Source: Ilyonectria destructans
Taxonomy: Eukaryota > Ascomycota > Sordariomycetes > Hypocreales > Nectriaceae
DNA length: 64,000 nt
Assembly: GCA_020740775.1 (NCBI GenBank)
Contig: JAHEWK010000005.1
Location: 3,348,001 to 3,412,000 of the forward strand
Direction: 5' to 3'
Within the stretch, counting starts at the first letter, position 1. The number at the start of each line of letters is the position of its first letter. Below the pieces are notes generated by a model that saw nothing but the letters and a program-made list of their open reading frames with translations, had not been told where the DNA came from and made no database searches. The translations under genes and the position numbers were made by a program. This document shows, piece after piece, positions 41,664-53,096 of the stretch.

Positions 41664-43273
41664 ATTGAAGGTATTTAAGCACAGAATGAGCGACAAGAAG
41701 ACAGACAAAAAGAGGGACGTAGAGCGACGAGAACTGAAGGAATCATAAGCAAGAGCATCAAGAAGAAACAGTGAATGAAATATTGAATTTCGAGTTCGTA
41801 TGTGATTAATTAAGCTTTATTATCAGGACCGTCAACCAAAAGAGCGCGCCAATTACAGGGGACAGCGCTGGCAAGGGTAGCGGCAACAGGCCACAAAGGG
41901 AGCTTTCACCGACGCTAGGCGAATTATGAAACCCGCAATCCCTTGATGCTCGCTTATTTGACGGTTGCCTCCTGACGATCACTCGCCAGATCATATTCCA
42001 TCATGGAAGGGGCCTTGCTAAGATATTAAGAGCTTGTATCAAGGAGAGTATAGCGTCACGGCTACTGTAAGTGATCAGGTGCCGCTACTTCCGCTGCCAA
42101 CCATCCTGCAGTGTGAACAACATTGATTCTGTCTAGACACCTGAAGTTAATCTGATGCCTGCTGGGTTCATAAAAAGTTCATAAATCTATCACCCTAGAC
42201 CATGATGTCAAAGCGATAGTGGAAGTAGCAGTCTTTGTAACTATTTAAGCCCACGCACTCAAGTTATGGCAGAACGAAAAATAATAACAGCCCTCAACCG
42301 GCATTAGAGAGTACTCGAGAGCTGTGTTATCGTTTTCATCTGAAGTAAATTCTGGCTAGCGGTACGTATTACCTAGGCAAGTTTACATTTGTGATTCATA
42401 ACTGGGGATGTGGCCTTGCGTGAATCTTAGTTATCCTGGTCCAGCTATGCAGCTACGACTGGTATTTTACAACGTGCAATATATACAAATATCCATGAAT
42501 GGAAATGTAGCTGCTGGGCTACAGTAAATTCTAGATCGAAAGATTTTTACGTTTCGTTCCGTTTCGAACTTAAATGGAAAAAGAGTCGACATACAGTACA
42601 GATTTAGGTTGCGGATGAACGACAGATACCATTTAGTCAGCGACAGGATTTTTATTCGAGGCAAGCTAGAAAATGGTTCTCGCCATTCAGAGTAAAAAGG
42701 GGGAACTTGCCTTAAACCAAAACAACCACTCCCACCCACAGAGTCTGTAGGGTAGCTAAGATAAGAGCTTATCGTAATCTGGCCAAAAACCAAGTCTGCC
42801 AACAGGAATTGACCGACAACTAGATCATCTAAAAATAAGAAAAAATACAAGAGAATGTAGCCATATCTCCAAAAATAAGAGAAATCGAAATTTGGGGAGA
42901 AAGGAATAGAATTGCTAGCCATAGAGGCAACTGGCACTGAGGCCCCAAAATCTAAGAAAGCTTGCAAGACTTAAAAAAAACTGATGACTGCGAGGGATCA
43001 AGCCCTTAAATGTCTCTCTGCTTAGCTAGCTAGGGCCCTAGTCATAATCCCCCACGATATCGCTGCGGTCCAACACAACAGGCAACATAACGTTACACTG
43101 GCCTCCTCAAATTCCCACTTTCAAATCTTGTGGAAAATACACGGATTGAAGTCGGAAGAGCCGACGGATCACAGGCAGTTTGTGAAGATGCAATAAACAC
43201 ATAAAGAGCTGAGATAGGTAAACTCTGTCATTCTAGTTTCGATCGTGTTTGTCAGCGGAGGATGAGTTGCCAG
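41664..43273. other. 1.6 kb stretch without a firm gene
   Basis: A 166-codon minus-strand frame at 42467-42967 is Phe/Tyr-rich with no recognisable motif and starts without context; I do not accept it. Otherwise nothing recognised. Confidence 0.45.
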
Positions 43274-43610
43274 TCATCCTAAGGCCAACTTACTAGAGAC
43301 AAAAACGTCTCCCATCCCATAGCCCATTAAACTATCCCTGTCCTTTCTCACCCCCAAGCAGACAACAAAGTGTTCTCCCCGCATATTATAAAAGAGGCCA
43401 CCATAACTGGGGTGCTGGATAAAACGGTCCGCTGAGCAGGGTTTAATGGTAGGATTGTGCTCATAGGACTCATAGGGTCCCATAATGTCTCTTGCCCTCG
43501 CGATGAAGACCATACGTGTCTACAACCATCGCCGGTGCCCCCCTGAGCGATTATGAGATAGCACCATCTATTTTGCTTATAGATGCGTGGGCTCTCACGA
43601 ACAATTTTGT
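43274..43610 (-). pseudogene. Glycoside hydrolase family 43 relic with frameshift
   Basis: Two minus-strand pieces in different frames join to a GH43 pattern. Upstream (43610-43515) reads 'ESPRIYKQNRWCYLIIAQGG', matching the 'EGPHLYKkdGyYYLl.AeGGTg' region that carries the general-acid Glu. A shift near 43510 leads into 'VFIARARDIMGPYE...NP' (43513-43274), matching 'IARSRSIfGPYE...NPIL', and then 'HFVVCLGVR'. The N-terminal half with the catalytic base and the C-terminal beta-sandwich are missing. GH43 enzymes trim xylan or arabinan side chains. This is a decayed fragment. It starts with an accidental ATG at 43513. Confidence 0.65.
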
Positions 43611-44030
43611 AGAAAACATCTCATGTTAGCTTTTTGAGTAATGGCTTCTCGCATGTTCTCGTTGACGTAGTGCAGAAGGGTTCCTGCTTCTGCCAGACTT
43701 ACCTTACTGGACCGAGATAGATAGCCCCGCGTATTTATACCCAGATCAAGTGTGCGAGTTTTCTGTAGTGCCGCCATGACGTCTTGTTACTGATGCCATG
43801 GAGTCTTGGGCTTTGAATCGTGCGCTTAAACCGAATTAGGTTCTCGAAAATGAATGAATTCACATACTGGCAGCTAATGAGTGTCGAGTAATATCTAAGG
43901 GGCACGTCGTTTATATAGCTATATAATTGGCGGAGCGACGGGTCCTCGGAGCGGTCGCTCCCGGGGCATTGACGCTCCCTACGTGTTCTAGTGGCTGTTC
44001 CAGACCACTGTGTTTATGACGTAGGTTGTG

Positions 44031-44060
44031 ACCGAAACCGAGACCGAGACCGAGACTAAG
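44031..44060. repeat. Hexanucleotide repeat (ACCGAG-type)
   Basis: Five tandem hexamers: ACCGAA, then three ACCGAG, then a degenerate ACTAAG. It lies about 100 bp upstream of the alpha/beta hydrolase start. Confidence 0.8.
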
Positions 44061-44163
44061 AATGACTAGTCTCATATAATAACTAGTAGAGCCCCCTTTC
44101 GCGACGCGCGTGGAATTCCATGTTTCTTTATCTTGGAACGGCGATATCACGCCGCCGTTGACA

Positions 44164-45382
44164 ATGAAGCCATCTTCAAATGAAGGACTGGATGGCTTGT
44201 CCATACCAAAGAAGACCGCTCCGCCGCTGCCGTTTCTGACCACCCTATATTATAGGGTAACAGTCTTCGCCCTGCAAAGGATCCTTATGCGGCCTGTCCG
44301 TTTCGTGCAATGGCTTCTTGCATATATCAAACCCCCAGCAGTCCGGCCGGATCTTGTGAAGACTTATGGCAGTCATCGACATCTGCCCATTCGGTTAGTC
44401 GTCTTGTTTCGTCTTGATGCGTGCATTATTGCTCACTCTTTCGCGAAGCATCTTCTTCCCCAAATGCTACGACCACGCGACCCCCCGTCGTCTTCCAACT
44501 CTCTTCACTATTCATGGAGGAGGATTCGTCATGGGCACGCCCGATAACAACGATCATTGGAACTCAAAATTCGCATCCACACAATCCACAGTCGTTATAG
44601 CCCTTAATTATTCTAAAGCCCCTACTACACTATTCCCCGGCCCTATCTATGAGCTTGAGGCTCTCTTCCTTGCTGTCCTCGACGACCCGGCTCTGTCTTT
44701 ACACATCGATCTCTCACGCATAGCCCTGCTCGGTTGGTCAGCCGGTGGGAATCTGGCGCTGGCTGTCTCTCAGCTCCCGTCCATCCATGACCACCTAATT
44801 GCTGTCGTTGCTATGTACCCTGTGGCGGACTTCTCTACAGAGGATACACAGAAGGCCAACACGAGGCGGTATAAGCCGTCTCTCGGTGGATTTCGCGCGG
44901 CTCAATCTGACTACCTCCGCAACATGGCACCTATTTTCAATTGGGCCTACTTGCCTTTCAGGCAGGATCTATGTGATCCGTTGTTGAGTCCTGTTTTTGC
45001 AGCTAGAGATGCGCTACCGCGGCGGGTATTCGTGATAGGCTGCGAAATGGATATGCTGGCCCATGAAGCGTGGCGCTTAGTAAGTAGACTCGCTGAGCGG
45101 AAGGTTCCAGACCTGAACGAGGCAGTAGGCCAGGAAGCGGTAGCAGACAAGCAAGGACAGCTTGTTTTGGACGATGAAAGGTTTCACTGGGAGACACAAC
45201 TTGGAGAGGGCAGTGACAAGGCTACTTACAGGTGGCTGCTAGTGCCAGATACGATTCATGGCTTCGATCAACAAATTGGCAGGATGGTTAAGGATCCCGG
45301 GTTGATGGCAGATGCGGGAGCAAAGTCAAACGAGTGCATTCAGCTAATCGGGGATTGGGTATTCCCATCCCTAAGTTCATGA
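44164..45382 (+). CDS. Alpha/beta-hydrolase fold-3 (HSL-type) esterase/lipase
   Basis: Two exons, 44164-44393 and 44449-45382 (387 aa), 55-bp GT-AG intron in phase 2. The frame is open up to 44110 but only from a GTG; the ATG at 44164 is the first. Hallmarks are oxyanion motif 'HGGGF' (residues 99-103), nucleophile Ser174 in 'GWSAGG', the acid in the 'GCEMDMLAHEA' region and the catalytic His in 'DTIHGF'. The N-terminal lead has a hydrophobic helix ('FLTTLYYRVTVFALQ'), as in HSL-family lid regions. It hydrolyses carboxyl esters of small molecules. It is downstream of a GH43 relic and next to an FAD-monooxygenase relic, so it may be the survivor of a catabolic group. Confidence 0.88.
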
Positions 45383-45555
45383 TGAACTCGGACAGATTTC
45401 ATGGAAACTATTACTCAAGAGATTCGCAGAAATGGGCCCTGTTTCCACTTTTGATCCAATTACATTCATGACCTCTGTCAGATTTTGACTTAACTCTATC
45501 GGCCGCGTATTGAAAGGTGGCACGGGTTAAAAGCCAGTAGACACGAGATATAGAG

Positions 45556-46067
45556 GATTGAAATCATACCGATAACTGGATCTCACAGGACCCTTCTCCC
45601 ATCTGCGAGAGTGGCTTCCCTACTGGCCACATTGACATCAACCACGTTGCGGCCCCAAATAATCTTGGCGGGGTTCCCTGTAGTGCGAAGTTCCTCTGAA
45701 GGACCACTCGTAGGAAGAGCCAAAAGCTCCCCCTAAAAATACTAACGTTGAAAAAATAACCGAGCTGCTGAGCAATTCTTATTGAACTTGTTCATATCAA
45801 TTGTGCTCATTCCTTTTCTGGATTCTTGGTGAATGTTCGCGTAGTTTTTATAACAATCGGTCTCGTTCTGATTCGATTCAAGCCATTCGCATCTGAAAAC
45901 TGCGTTGCAGTAGGCCCCATATCAGTGGCGGCGCTGACTTCGAGACCGCCTTCGAGGTCGTCACGGAACCTTTCAACAATGGTGACATCATGGTGCTTTC
46001 TCAAGGCGCGAACAGTAGTACAGCCGGAAATACCGGCACCAATAATGGTAATGGTGAGTGTGGCCAT
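45556..46067 (-). pseudogene. FAD-dependent aromatic monooxygenase relic (salicylate-hydroxylase-like)
   Basis: From the ATG at 46067 the minus strand reads 'TIIGAGISGCTTVRALRKHH...TIVER', the FAD-binding GxGxxG fold of group A flavoprotein monooxygenases, and then 'NGLNRIRTRPIVIKTTR', before a stop at 45807. Farther on, in another frame, the relic continues with 'NPAKIIWGRNVVDVNV...ATLADGRRVL', followed by a TGA where the conserved 'ADLVIGADG' should begin. At least one frameshift and one stop therefore separate the parts, and the C-terminal two thirds are absent. Family role: NAD(P)H-dependent ring hydroxylation. Confidence 0.7.
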
Positions 46068-46815
46068 CGTTGCTGTAGTGCAGGGAATGGTTTCTAAACG
46101 TAGGATACGGCATCAATGGAGTGCAGATAATGGAATTGGGACGGTAGAAAAACCAGATAAAGTACGGAGCGGAAAAGGTATCGGCGAAAATATGAGCTAT
46201 CGCCGCCCAAGGACAGAGAGCAAATGTGAAAGTAAGACAATGTGGGGCACATGTAACAAGCTTAATAAATCTTATATTCTCATATTATAGTACCTATCTT
46301 TAGATTGAATTGAAACCTATAGATATAGCGATAATTAGGATAGACCTTATCTGTCTGCACTGTGAGACGGAAAGGGAGAGACATCTTGTTCTGTTGGGAT
46401 AGTGGTTGGTCGAGGTGTGTGAGGATACAAGGATGGCTGGAATGCAAGAGGTGAAGCCTGCAGAACTTTTATATCTATCAGGATCTTGCCCTTTCTAAGA
46501 TCTAGCTTTTCCACAGATCTAGCCTTTTTTAAGATGCAGCTGTTCCTGCAGCTTATTGAGGTATTGGGAAAGGTAACCAGTTGGACTAGAAACCTTAGTC
46601 TGTTTGAGTAATTATTGACCTTTAAATAGACTGGGTATATAGTCTGTATTGTTGATACTATTGTTGGTGTTCTTTTTTTACTTTTAAGCTTCTAGTCCCC
46701 CCTCTGGGTATGTGTGTACTAGGGCACCCTAACCTCTTGATAGTACCTATCTTTATGACTTAATACTGATTTAGCTTTAGAAATACTGAATGCAGCTACA
46801 TAAAGCGTATTATTA
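46068..46815. other. Intergenic region with possible solo LTR
   Basis: A 16-bp direct repeat ATAGTACCTATCTTTA occurs at 46287-46302 and 46740-46755. Between them the DNA has an LTR-like look (starts near TGTTGGGATAGTGG, holds a GGGTATATAG box near 46630 and a pyrimidine run near 46670). I see no internal retrotransposon part. No gene recognised. Confidence 0.35.
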
Positions 46816-49136
46816 TTAAACTATGTGAATACGCTGCGCTGTGGACCCTTGAAAAACCGGCCATACAATATCATTATTAGTAGTACTATCGATATCAATA
46901 TCACTATTCCATGAGCTTCTGCTGAACAGACCTCCCTCACGTTGCTTCATTTCACAATAGCCAATTCCTACCCTTCGATAATTATCCCTACCAGAACCCT
47001 TTTCTAAGAGAAGAAATTGCATACGTAGATCATCTGCATCTACCACCACGTCTTCGTTTATGATGCGTCGACGCTTCGTCCTCGTGTATCTGTATAGTTG
47101 GCAGCCAAAATACTGCTTCTTAAAGACTTTGTTTTCGTAGTTGCATTGCTTGAGAGGGGTTTCAGGGGCTAGTATAAGCTGGTGAATGCTACTGAGACTT
47201 TGTTCGTAATCCGAAAATGTATGCTCGCACTGCAAGATATCAAACGGAAGGGTTGTTACTTCCTTCTCGACGTCCAACACAACTCTGTCGAAGATGAGAA
47301 TGTCTCCGGCGCAAAATGTGAACAGTCCATCGATCAGGTAGTTCAAACCATCATAGCCATGTGGGTTTCGGACTGGGACTGCAAGCTTTAGTGGTACAAG
47401 TGGAGCCGTGAGATTTAAGTAGCCACCGGCTTCAACTGGCCCAACAGGATGAGCGGGATGAAATGGGCGGCAGTTGATTTCATGTATGACGGCAACGGGG
47501 TGACGTACGGTCCAGGACCCGAGTTCCGGGCGAGGCCATGTTATCGGTCCCTCAATAGATGCCCAAGACCATGTGGAAACCCCGTTAATGAGTCGGGTGC
47601 ATGGAGAGTTGCTGAGCACCTGCCAAAACAGTTCATTGAGAAACTCGCTTTCCCACAAACCTGCATAGTACCTATCCCCTTTGTCCATGAGACGTGTCCG
47701 CTTGGCAAGTCCGGCTACTGCCGAGAGCTTATCGGTGGGGTCTGAGAGGGAACGCCCGGAGTAGTTCTCGATGAGTGTTCGCCATTGCCAGATGTCTTCA
47801 CAACTGAAGGGCCAAGGCTGTGGCTGATCCTTTCTCTGGAAACGGCCCGAAACAGATGTCGCGAAGTGGCCGCACTCACAGATTGATTCTGATCCGTACT
47901 GCCATACCATCTCGGTCCCGAAGTACATGAGTTTGCGCCGTGGAAGCATGCTCTCTTGAAGACACCATGCGCGTCTATCCAAGGCAGTGCCATGCTTCCA
48001 GGGAGACTTGCCTTGATCCCTGTTGCGGTCTTCGTTTCTGACAAAGAACTTGATTCCACTTGGTGCTGGGGATGGAGCTAACCATTGCCACCGTATGTTT
48101 CCGCGACTCTGTGGTCCGAGGAACCCTTCCTTGCATGACGTGGGATATTCAGCGTAGATGGTCAGGTAGGAATTAGAAAAGATGGAATCCATCTTCGATC
48201 CTTCGGTAGCGAAGTCGAGGCCATCGCCCTGGATGATGCAGAGAGAATCGACCCAAAGGTGGGGTATTTCCAATTCTCTGCAAACTGTGACTGCATCGGC
48301 AATTGTCTTCGCGAGCTTGCTCACACGAATCCCACCAATGTGCTCCGCGATGTTGTCTTTAGTTGTAACCAAGACATCCGTCAGATCCGAGCCCCAGCAG
48401 TAGCTGAGACACACATACTTGGGCAGTCGTTCGCAGTCCTGGAATTCGACAAGTCGTATCGCGGATTGATCCCGTCCAAGATGCAGGAGGCGGCGTGGGC
48501 CAGCGGTGCTATCGACTGCGCCCTCGCCATCATCGCTTCCGTAGGCCGACAGCCACCATCTGACCCTATCGAAAGCCGCCTTGGAGTTTGAATTCTCCGC
48601 TACGGCCAAGCTGTTGCCGAACATGGTCTTCTCAAGTAAGGACTGTTCAGAGTAACGACGCCAATCTCTCTTGTAGACATCTTCATCTGTAGTCCAAATA
48701 TATTAGTTGTTAGGACACTGCTTCACAATGATTGCGTGCCAGTGCAGGTCATCTTGAATGAGGGCGCTGGTGATAGCGAAGTGATATGAAACTTGCCTTC
48801 TGACTTATAATGCAAAGTAAAACTTCCTACACATTGATCTTCTTCGTAAAGGCCCCATGTTCCCTTATTTAGATCAAGTTCAACTTTCTTCACTTTCAAA
48901 TTACCAGCAGTCCATGTGGGGTTAAATGCCTCTACTGCATCAATAATTTGCCTGCACAGCATACATCCGCGTTCCCCTGACTCATTAAGGCCGACAAGTG
49001 AGACAGAACCTAGATGCACTCTGGGACAAGACAATTCTGGAGGGGGTTTAGGCGTAGTTTTCTCCTCGGGCGGAGTATTGTCGTTAGGTACAATATCTCT
49101 CTTACGAGAGGAAATCTTCCGCAGCCACCTTTTCAT
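46816..49136 (-). CDS. HET-domain protein (second copy), with probable GC-AG intron
   Basis: Two exons on the minus strand, 49136-48797 and 48686-46816, give 736 aa. The N-terminal part has 'GCMLCRQIIDAVEAF', the short Cys-containing region found ahead of many HET domains. The HET domain (about residues 170-330) shows 'KYVCLSYCWGSD', 'LWVDSLCIIQGDGLDF..E', 'IFSNSYLTIYAE' and 'LDRRAWCLQESMLPRRKLMY'. The intron donor is GC: the exon ends ..AGAAG and the intron begins GCAAGT, the usual consensus of the rare GC-AG class; every GT donor nearby gives a stop or wrong phase. The acceptor CTACAG follows CTAAC and CTAAT branch-like sites. It triggers incompatibility or cell-death responses in known members. 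It is not paired with a second effector gene here. Confidence 0.85.
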
Positions 49137-49781
49137 ATTTAGAAGTGGTGACGGTGATTATAACAATGCACGGAGAAAGAAGGAGAAAGAAACTCAGCAG
49201 CCGAATGCTGACAGGTTGGGCGGGGTAAGCGAGACACACTGTTAGCTTCAAAATACTACAGCCAATCATTTCCCACCTGCCCCCGGCAATGTGGCCGAAT
49301 GAAAAGCCTTCTGTTGGAAGATGACCCTGTATTACAAAACCTCTGATAGATTAATATTATGACCCTAGTCAGAAGGGGGGATTAATCAGAAAACCCCCCT
49401 CTGACTGGCCCGGTCTATCCGGGGCCAAGCAATCATCAATATCATCGTCGCTTTGAACACTATTGGCCTGATCAAATTGACCGTAACAGATAAAGTTGCG
49501 ATAAACTAATAGCAGATTCGTTAAGGGCCTCTGGCTTTTCGCGCTGCAATTAGTACAGCGGAAATAATATGTCACTATAGTCACTGTCTGTATGTTTCCG
49601 AGATTGTGCCTCCTGAGCTGTATATTTCTAAATAGCGCTGTTAAAGAATTAGAACAAGCGTGCCTTAATAGCCAGGGTAGCTCAGCCTGCAGTCTATTTA
49701 CGATATTATGTAAATGTTGCTATATGCCTTTTGCGAAGAGCCATTTCCTACTAAAGTAGAACTAAGATTATTATCGAGATA
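49137..49781. other. 0.65 kb intergenic region
   Basis: Between HET and CFEM genes. A 71-codon minus-strand frame (49369-49584) has no recognisable motif. AT-rich toward 49700. Confidence 0.5.
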
Positions 49782-50675
49782 CTAAACAGCCCGACTGATA
49801 ATATAACTGAATTTAACGAATTCGGTATTTCTGCTCCTGCAGTTAAAGGGGTTATTGATGGTGATTCTATTAGACTCGATGATGCTGTTGCAGATAGGGT
49901 CAAGGCATGAAAACTTGTGTTTTCCTTTTGTAATTCTGTCGGTAACTATACGCATACCACTCTCATTAGCGACCACTTTCAGTAAAAAGGTAGAATAACA
50001 TACAACAGATAAGCCTGTCTCAGTACTAGTCACTGTTACTCCTGCAGTATTGGTTGTGATGACGGTGCGGCAGGGGACGGTAGTGCTGCTGGTACCTGAT
50101 ATAAGGATTTCGCCGGTTACGGTGAAAATATTTCCAGCGGAGTCGCTTGTTGTGATTAAGGTTGTTGGGATCGGCGCTGTGGAACTTCCAGACGGAGCCT
50201 GGGTGGTGGCTTGTAACGCCGTGGCCGTCGTGCTTGAAGGCTGTCCGAATGAACTCGTGGGGGCAGGGCCAACAGGGGCCAAAATAGAGGCGCAAAATTC
50301 GGTGGCGAATGTTATGGCAGCTTGAAAGATAAGATGTTAGAGATTCGGTGCGCTTAAGGAGGATGTATCAGATGGAGCTTACTCTGCGCGTCTTGCGCTG
50401 TCGCACAAGTCTCAACACTACAATCGCGTATGCCGTACCCAAAGTTGACGTTCATGCAGAGACACTTGTAGTCAGTGGCAGCACAGCCTAAAGATGGTGC
50501 TAAGGCTAAGATATTGGATACACAAGTTTGCTCCCAGCTGTGTTAGCAGATACGAAATAACGTTGGATTGTGATGGTGAGGATGTACTTACCGCGCAGGC
50601 GGGTAGCCCACTGAGATTTTGCGCTAGAGCGAGAGCTGAAATGAGGGCGACGGCGAAGCAGCAGGGGACCCTCAT
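49782..50675 (-). CDS. Secreted CFEM-domain protein with Ser/Thr-rich tail
   Basis: Three exons on the minus strand: 50675-50592, 50530-50383 and 50320-49782 (256 aa as modelled). A signal peptide (MRVPCCFAVALISALALAQ) is followed by a CFEM domain: 'LPACAQTCVS', 'GCAATDYKCLC', 'GIRDCSVETC' and a final Cys in 'FATEFCA', eight Cys with the expected C-x3-C start. The second acceptor must be the AG at 50531-50532, seven bases after a more ordinary CACAG, because only it keeps the CFEM frame. The following region is Thr/Ser-rich, typical of wall-bound CFEM proteins. The last ~70 residues do not look like a GPI signal, so the 3' end may be mis-modelled or degenerate. CFEM proteins bind heme/iron or act as effectors. 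Confidence 0.78.
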
Positions 50676-51378
50676 GTTGAAATTTGAGCGAGTGAGTTGA
50701 TGTGGACCGTATAATGAACGACGTTAAAAGGACGAGGGATACTAGACTGGCTGCAGAGGTATTGGCCGATTAAACCTTTTGCAATATTTAACAGGGAATG
50801 TGCAGGCAGCCTATCAACTTATGCTGTAGCTCTATGGGTAGTAGCTGGAGACATTTCTAGAACCAGGCGGGATGGCCCCTTTATATACTGCTTGGGAACG
50901 TCCAGAGTGCTTACGTGGGGTGGCGTAATGCTCCAAAACTCTAAGATTCCCCTCAACTATCACCAACGCCAAGGCGTCATACATTCTCTTGATCCTGTTG
51001 AGATGATCACTAACCCTGCGGTAGTGCTAGTTCGTGCTGATGCTATCAAAGGGCCGTGCTGCGTACCATGCAATCGTAACTTGGCAGTGGCCAAGGCGAA
51101 GTACCAGGCAAGACGTGTGTCTCATGGACAGAGGACATGGGACATTCGGGAATCCTCCAAGAGTCTGAAATAGAAGGAAGTCCCTGATATAAATCCATAA
51201 TCCCAAGAAGCAGTAGAAAAACATTGACACATTCCATACCGAGCAAACTCAATTGCCGACATCGTCAAGACATCGTCAAGACATCGTCAAGACCACGTCA
51301 CATTGGTTCTAGTGGAGTAATGGTGGGCATGAGAGGGTGGCGTCAGCTCTTTGAGCTGAGCCGGACGATTAGAGGCTG
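50676..51378. other. 0.7 kb intergenic region
   Basis: Promoter side of the CFEM gene. Open frames here (50892-51173, 51027-51252) show nothing recognisable. Contains the 11-bp tandem repeat listed separately. Confidence 0.5.
51258..51290. repeat. 11-bp tandem repeat, three copies
   Basis: Unit GACATCGTCAA repeats three times without error, followed by a partial copy (GACCACGTCA). It lies just upstream of the dioxygenase relic. Confidence 0.9.
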
Positions 51379-51730
51379 CTAGTCGATTACCCCAAGACTC
51401 TTGCATCTACTAAAGCAACCGTTCTTGGTCCCTTCCACACGCACAAAGCACAACAAGTCGATAATGGCAGTCTGACGTCACATGACGTCAACGGCGAGCC
51501 CCTCCTAGCGGTCTGTACCATTAAAGCCATGAGGGGCAATCCAATTGCCGGTGTCAAAGTTGATATTTTGGAGACTGATTCTGGAAGATTCTATGATGTT
51601 CAGCACGAGATGGGAGTGCATTCTGCGCAGCGATGTGGACGGCAGGATTTGGTTCCGGGGCAATATGCCGGTGCTGTATTTAATCCCGTATAATAGACCG
51701 GTTAGTAAACTGCTGCTAAAACCGAAATAA
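51379..51730 (+). pseudogene. Intradiol ring-cleavage dioxygenase relic (catechol/hydroxyquinol type)
   Basis: The plus strand reads 'LVDYPKT..STKATVLGPFHTH' and then 'GNPIAGVKVDILETDSGRFYDVQ', the 'TVLGPF...G.P.aGA.VdVWeaD..GfYDvQ' region of catechol/hydroxyquinol 1,2-dioxygenases. A shift of frame near 51600-51620 leads to 'ILRSDVDGRIWFRGNMPV' and 'YLIPYNRPVSKLL', equivalent to the family's 'fRTD.dG.Y.frtv.PV.YPIP.dGPVGkLL' that holds the first Tyr iron ligand. The N-terminal helical domain and the later Tyr-His-His ligands are missing. The relic stops at the border of the AT-rich block at about 51727. Not functional as seen. Confidence 0.75.
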
Positions 51731-52720
51731 CACTTAATATATTTCAGTTATATACACTTTATAATTATATTATATTTTTATTATTAAATAAATTATATAT
51801 TCTTTTAGTATTTTTTATTTTTATTATTACTTAATAATAAAAACTTAAGATAAATTAAAAATTAAATTAAATTTCTTTTTTTTAAATAAAATTAAAATAT
51901 ATAGAGAAATATCTAAATAAAATTTACTTTTTATTTACTTAATATTAATATTTTATTCTTTTAATAATAAGAAATTTTAATAAAGCTTTTAATTTTTATT
52001 TAATAAGATATTAAAAAAAAATATATATATAAGTAGAAATTATATATAGATTAAGTAATTTTTAATTATTATAAAATTAAATAATTAACTATTTAAAATA
52101 GCTTAAAAAGAAATTAATTTTAAAATATAAAAAAAGTAATAATTTTAACTATATTTTTATTATTAATATTACTATTTTAAGAAATAGATATTACTAAATA
52201 CAGATTTTAAATATAATTTTATATTACTTTAATAAAATATAAATATTAATAGATAAAAAAATTATAATTTTTTTATTAAAATAAAATTAACTATAATTAA
52301 AAACTTTAAATACAGTTAAAAAAATTCTATAATAAAAATAAAGCTTTTAGTAGTTAGTAGTAATAAATAATTTTTTAAATAATTTTTTAAATAAATTATT
52401 TTAAATCTCTAGAAGCTTATAGTAAGTTAGAGTTTTTTAGTTTTTTAGAAAATTAAGTTATTTAATTAAATTCTTACTATAATTAAAGCTAAAATTAATA
52501 GTTTCTTTTAATAGAAAATACTATATTAAATAGAGATTAATAGCTTAATTTATTAAAGCTATAAATTAAAAAACCTTATATAAAATCTAATAATAACTAC
52601 TATTATTTTCTTTTAGTATTTTATTTAATTAATAGTTTTTTAGCTTATTTTTTTAAGATCTCTTAAAGATCTATTTAATTAAATAGTATTAACTAAAGAA
52701 AGTTATTATTTTTACTTAAT

Positions 52721-53096
52721 TATATAATAATTAGCATACTATACTATACTTATAAGTCTAAAGTAGGCTAATTTTAATTAATAGTTTATATAATAGAAAA
52801 TTAGATAAATTAAAACTTAAATAAATATATTATATCTAATAATAGTAAAGTTAAAAATACTTAATATAATTAAGTTATATTAATAACTAAAGAGCTGCCT
52901 ATACTAGATATATACTTCTTAGATAATTATATACTAAGTAAATTACTTAAGGTTATTTTAAATTACTAATAATCCCTAAGGATTACTAATAATTTAAATA
53001 GATTTCTAGATAATCTATTAGTAGACTTATTATTCTATTTTAAATAAGTAGGTCCTTAGTATAGACTATAGGGTTATTAACCTAAGCTGTAATATA
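52721..53096 (-). repeat. Left-hand LTR (3' LTR in element orientation)
   Basis: 376 bp, aligns without gaps to 60403-60778. By eye I count roughly 38 differences and all are transitions. Confidence 0.9.

Noticed and set aside
42467..42967. 166-codon minus-strand open frame
   Set aside because: Composition is dominated by Phe, Tyr, Ser and Leu, there is no motif or signal that I recognise, and no intron or neighbour supports it.
51473..51490. Two perfect TGACGTCA (CRE) sites in tandem
   Set aside because: They lie inside the coding part of the dioxygenase relic, where the codons for Leu-Thr-Ser-His-Asp-Val explain them; chance is the simpler reading.
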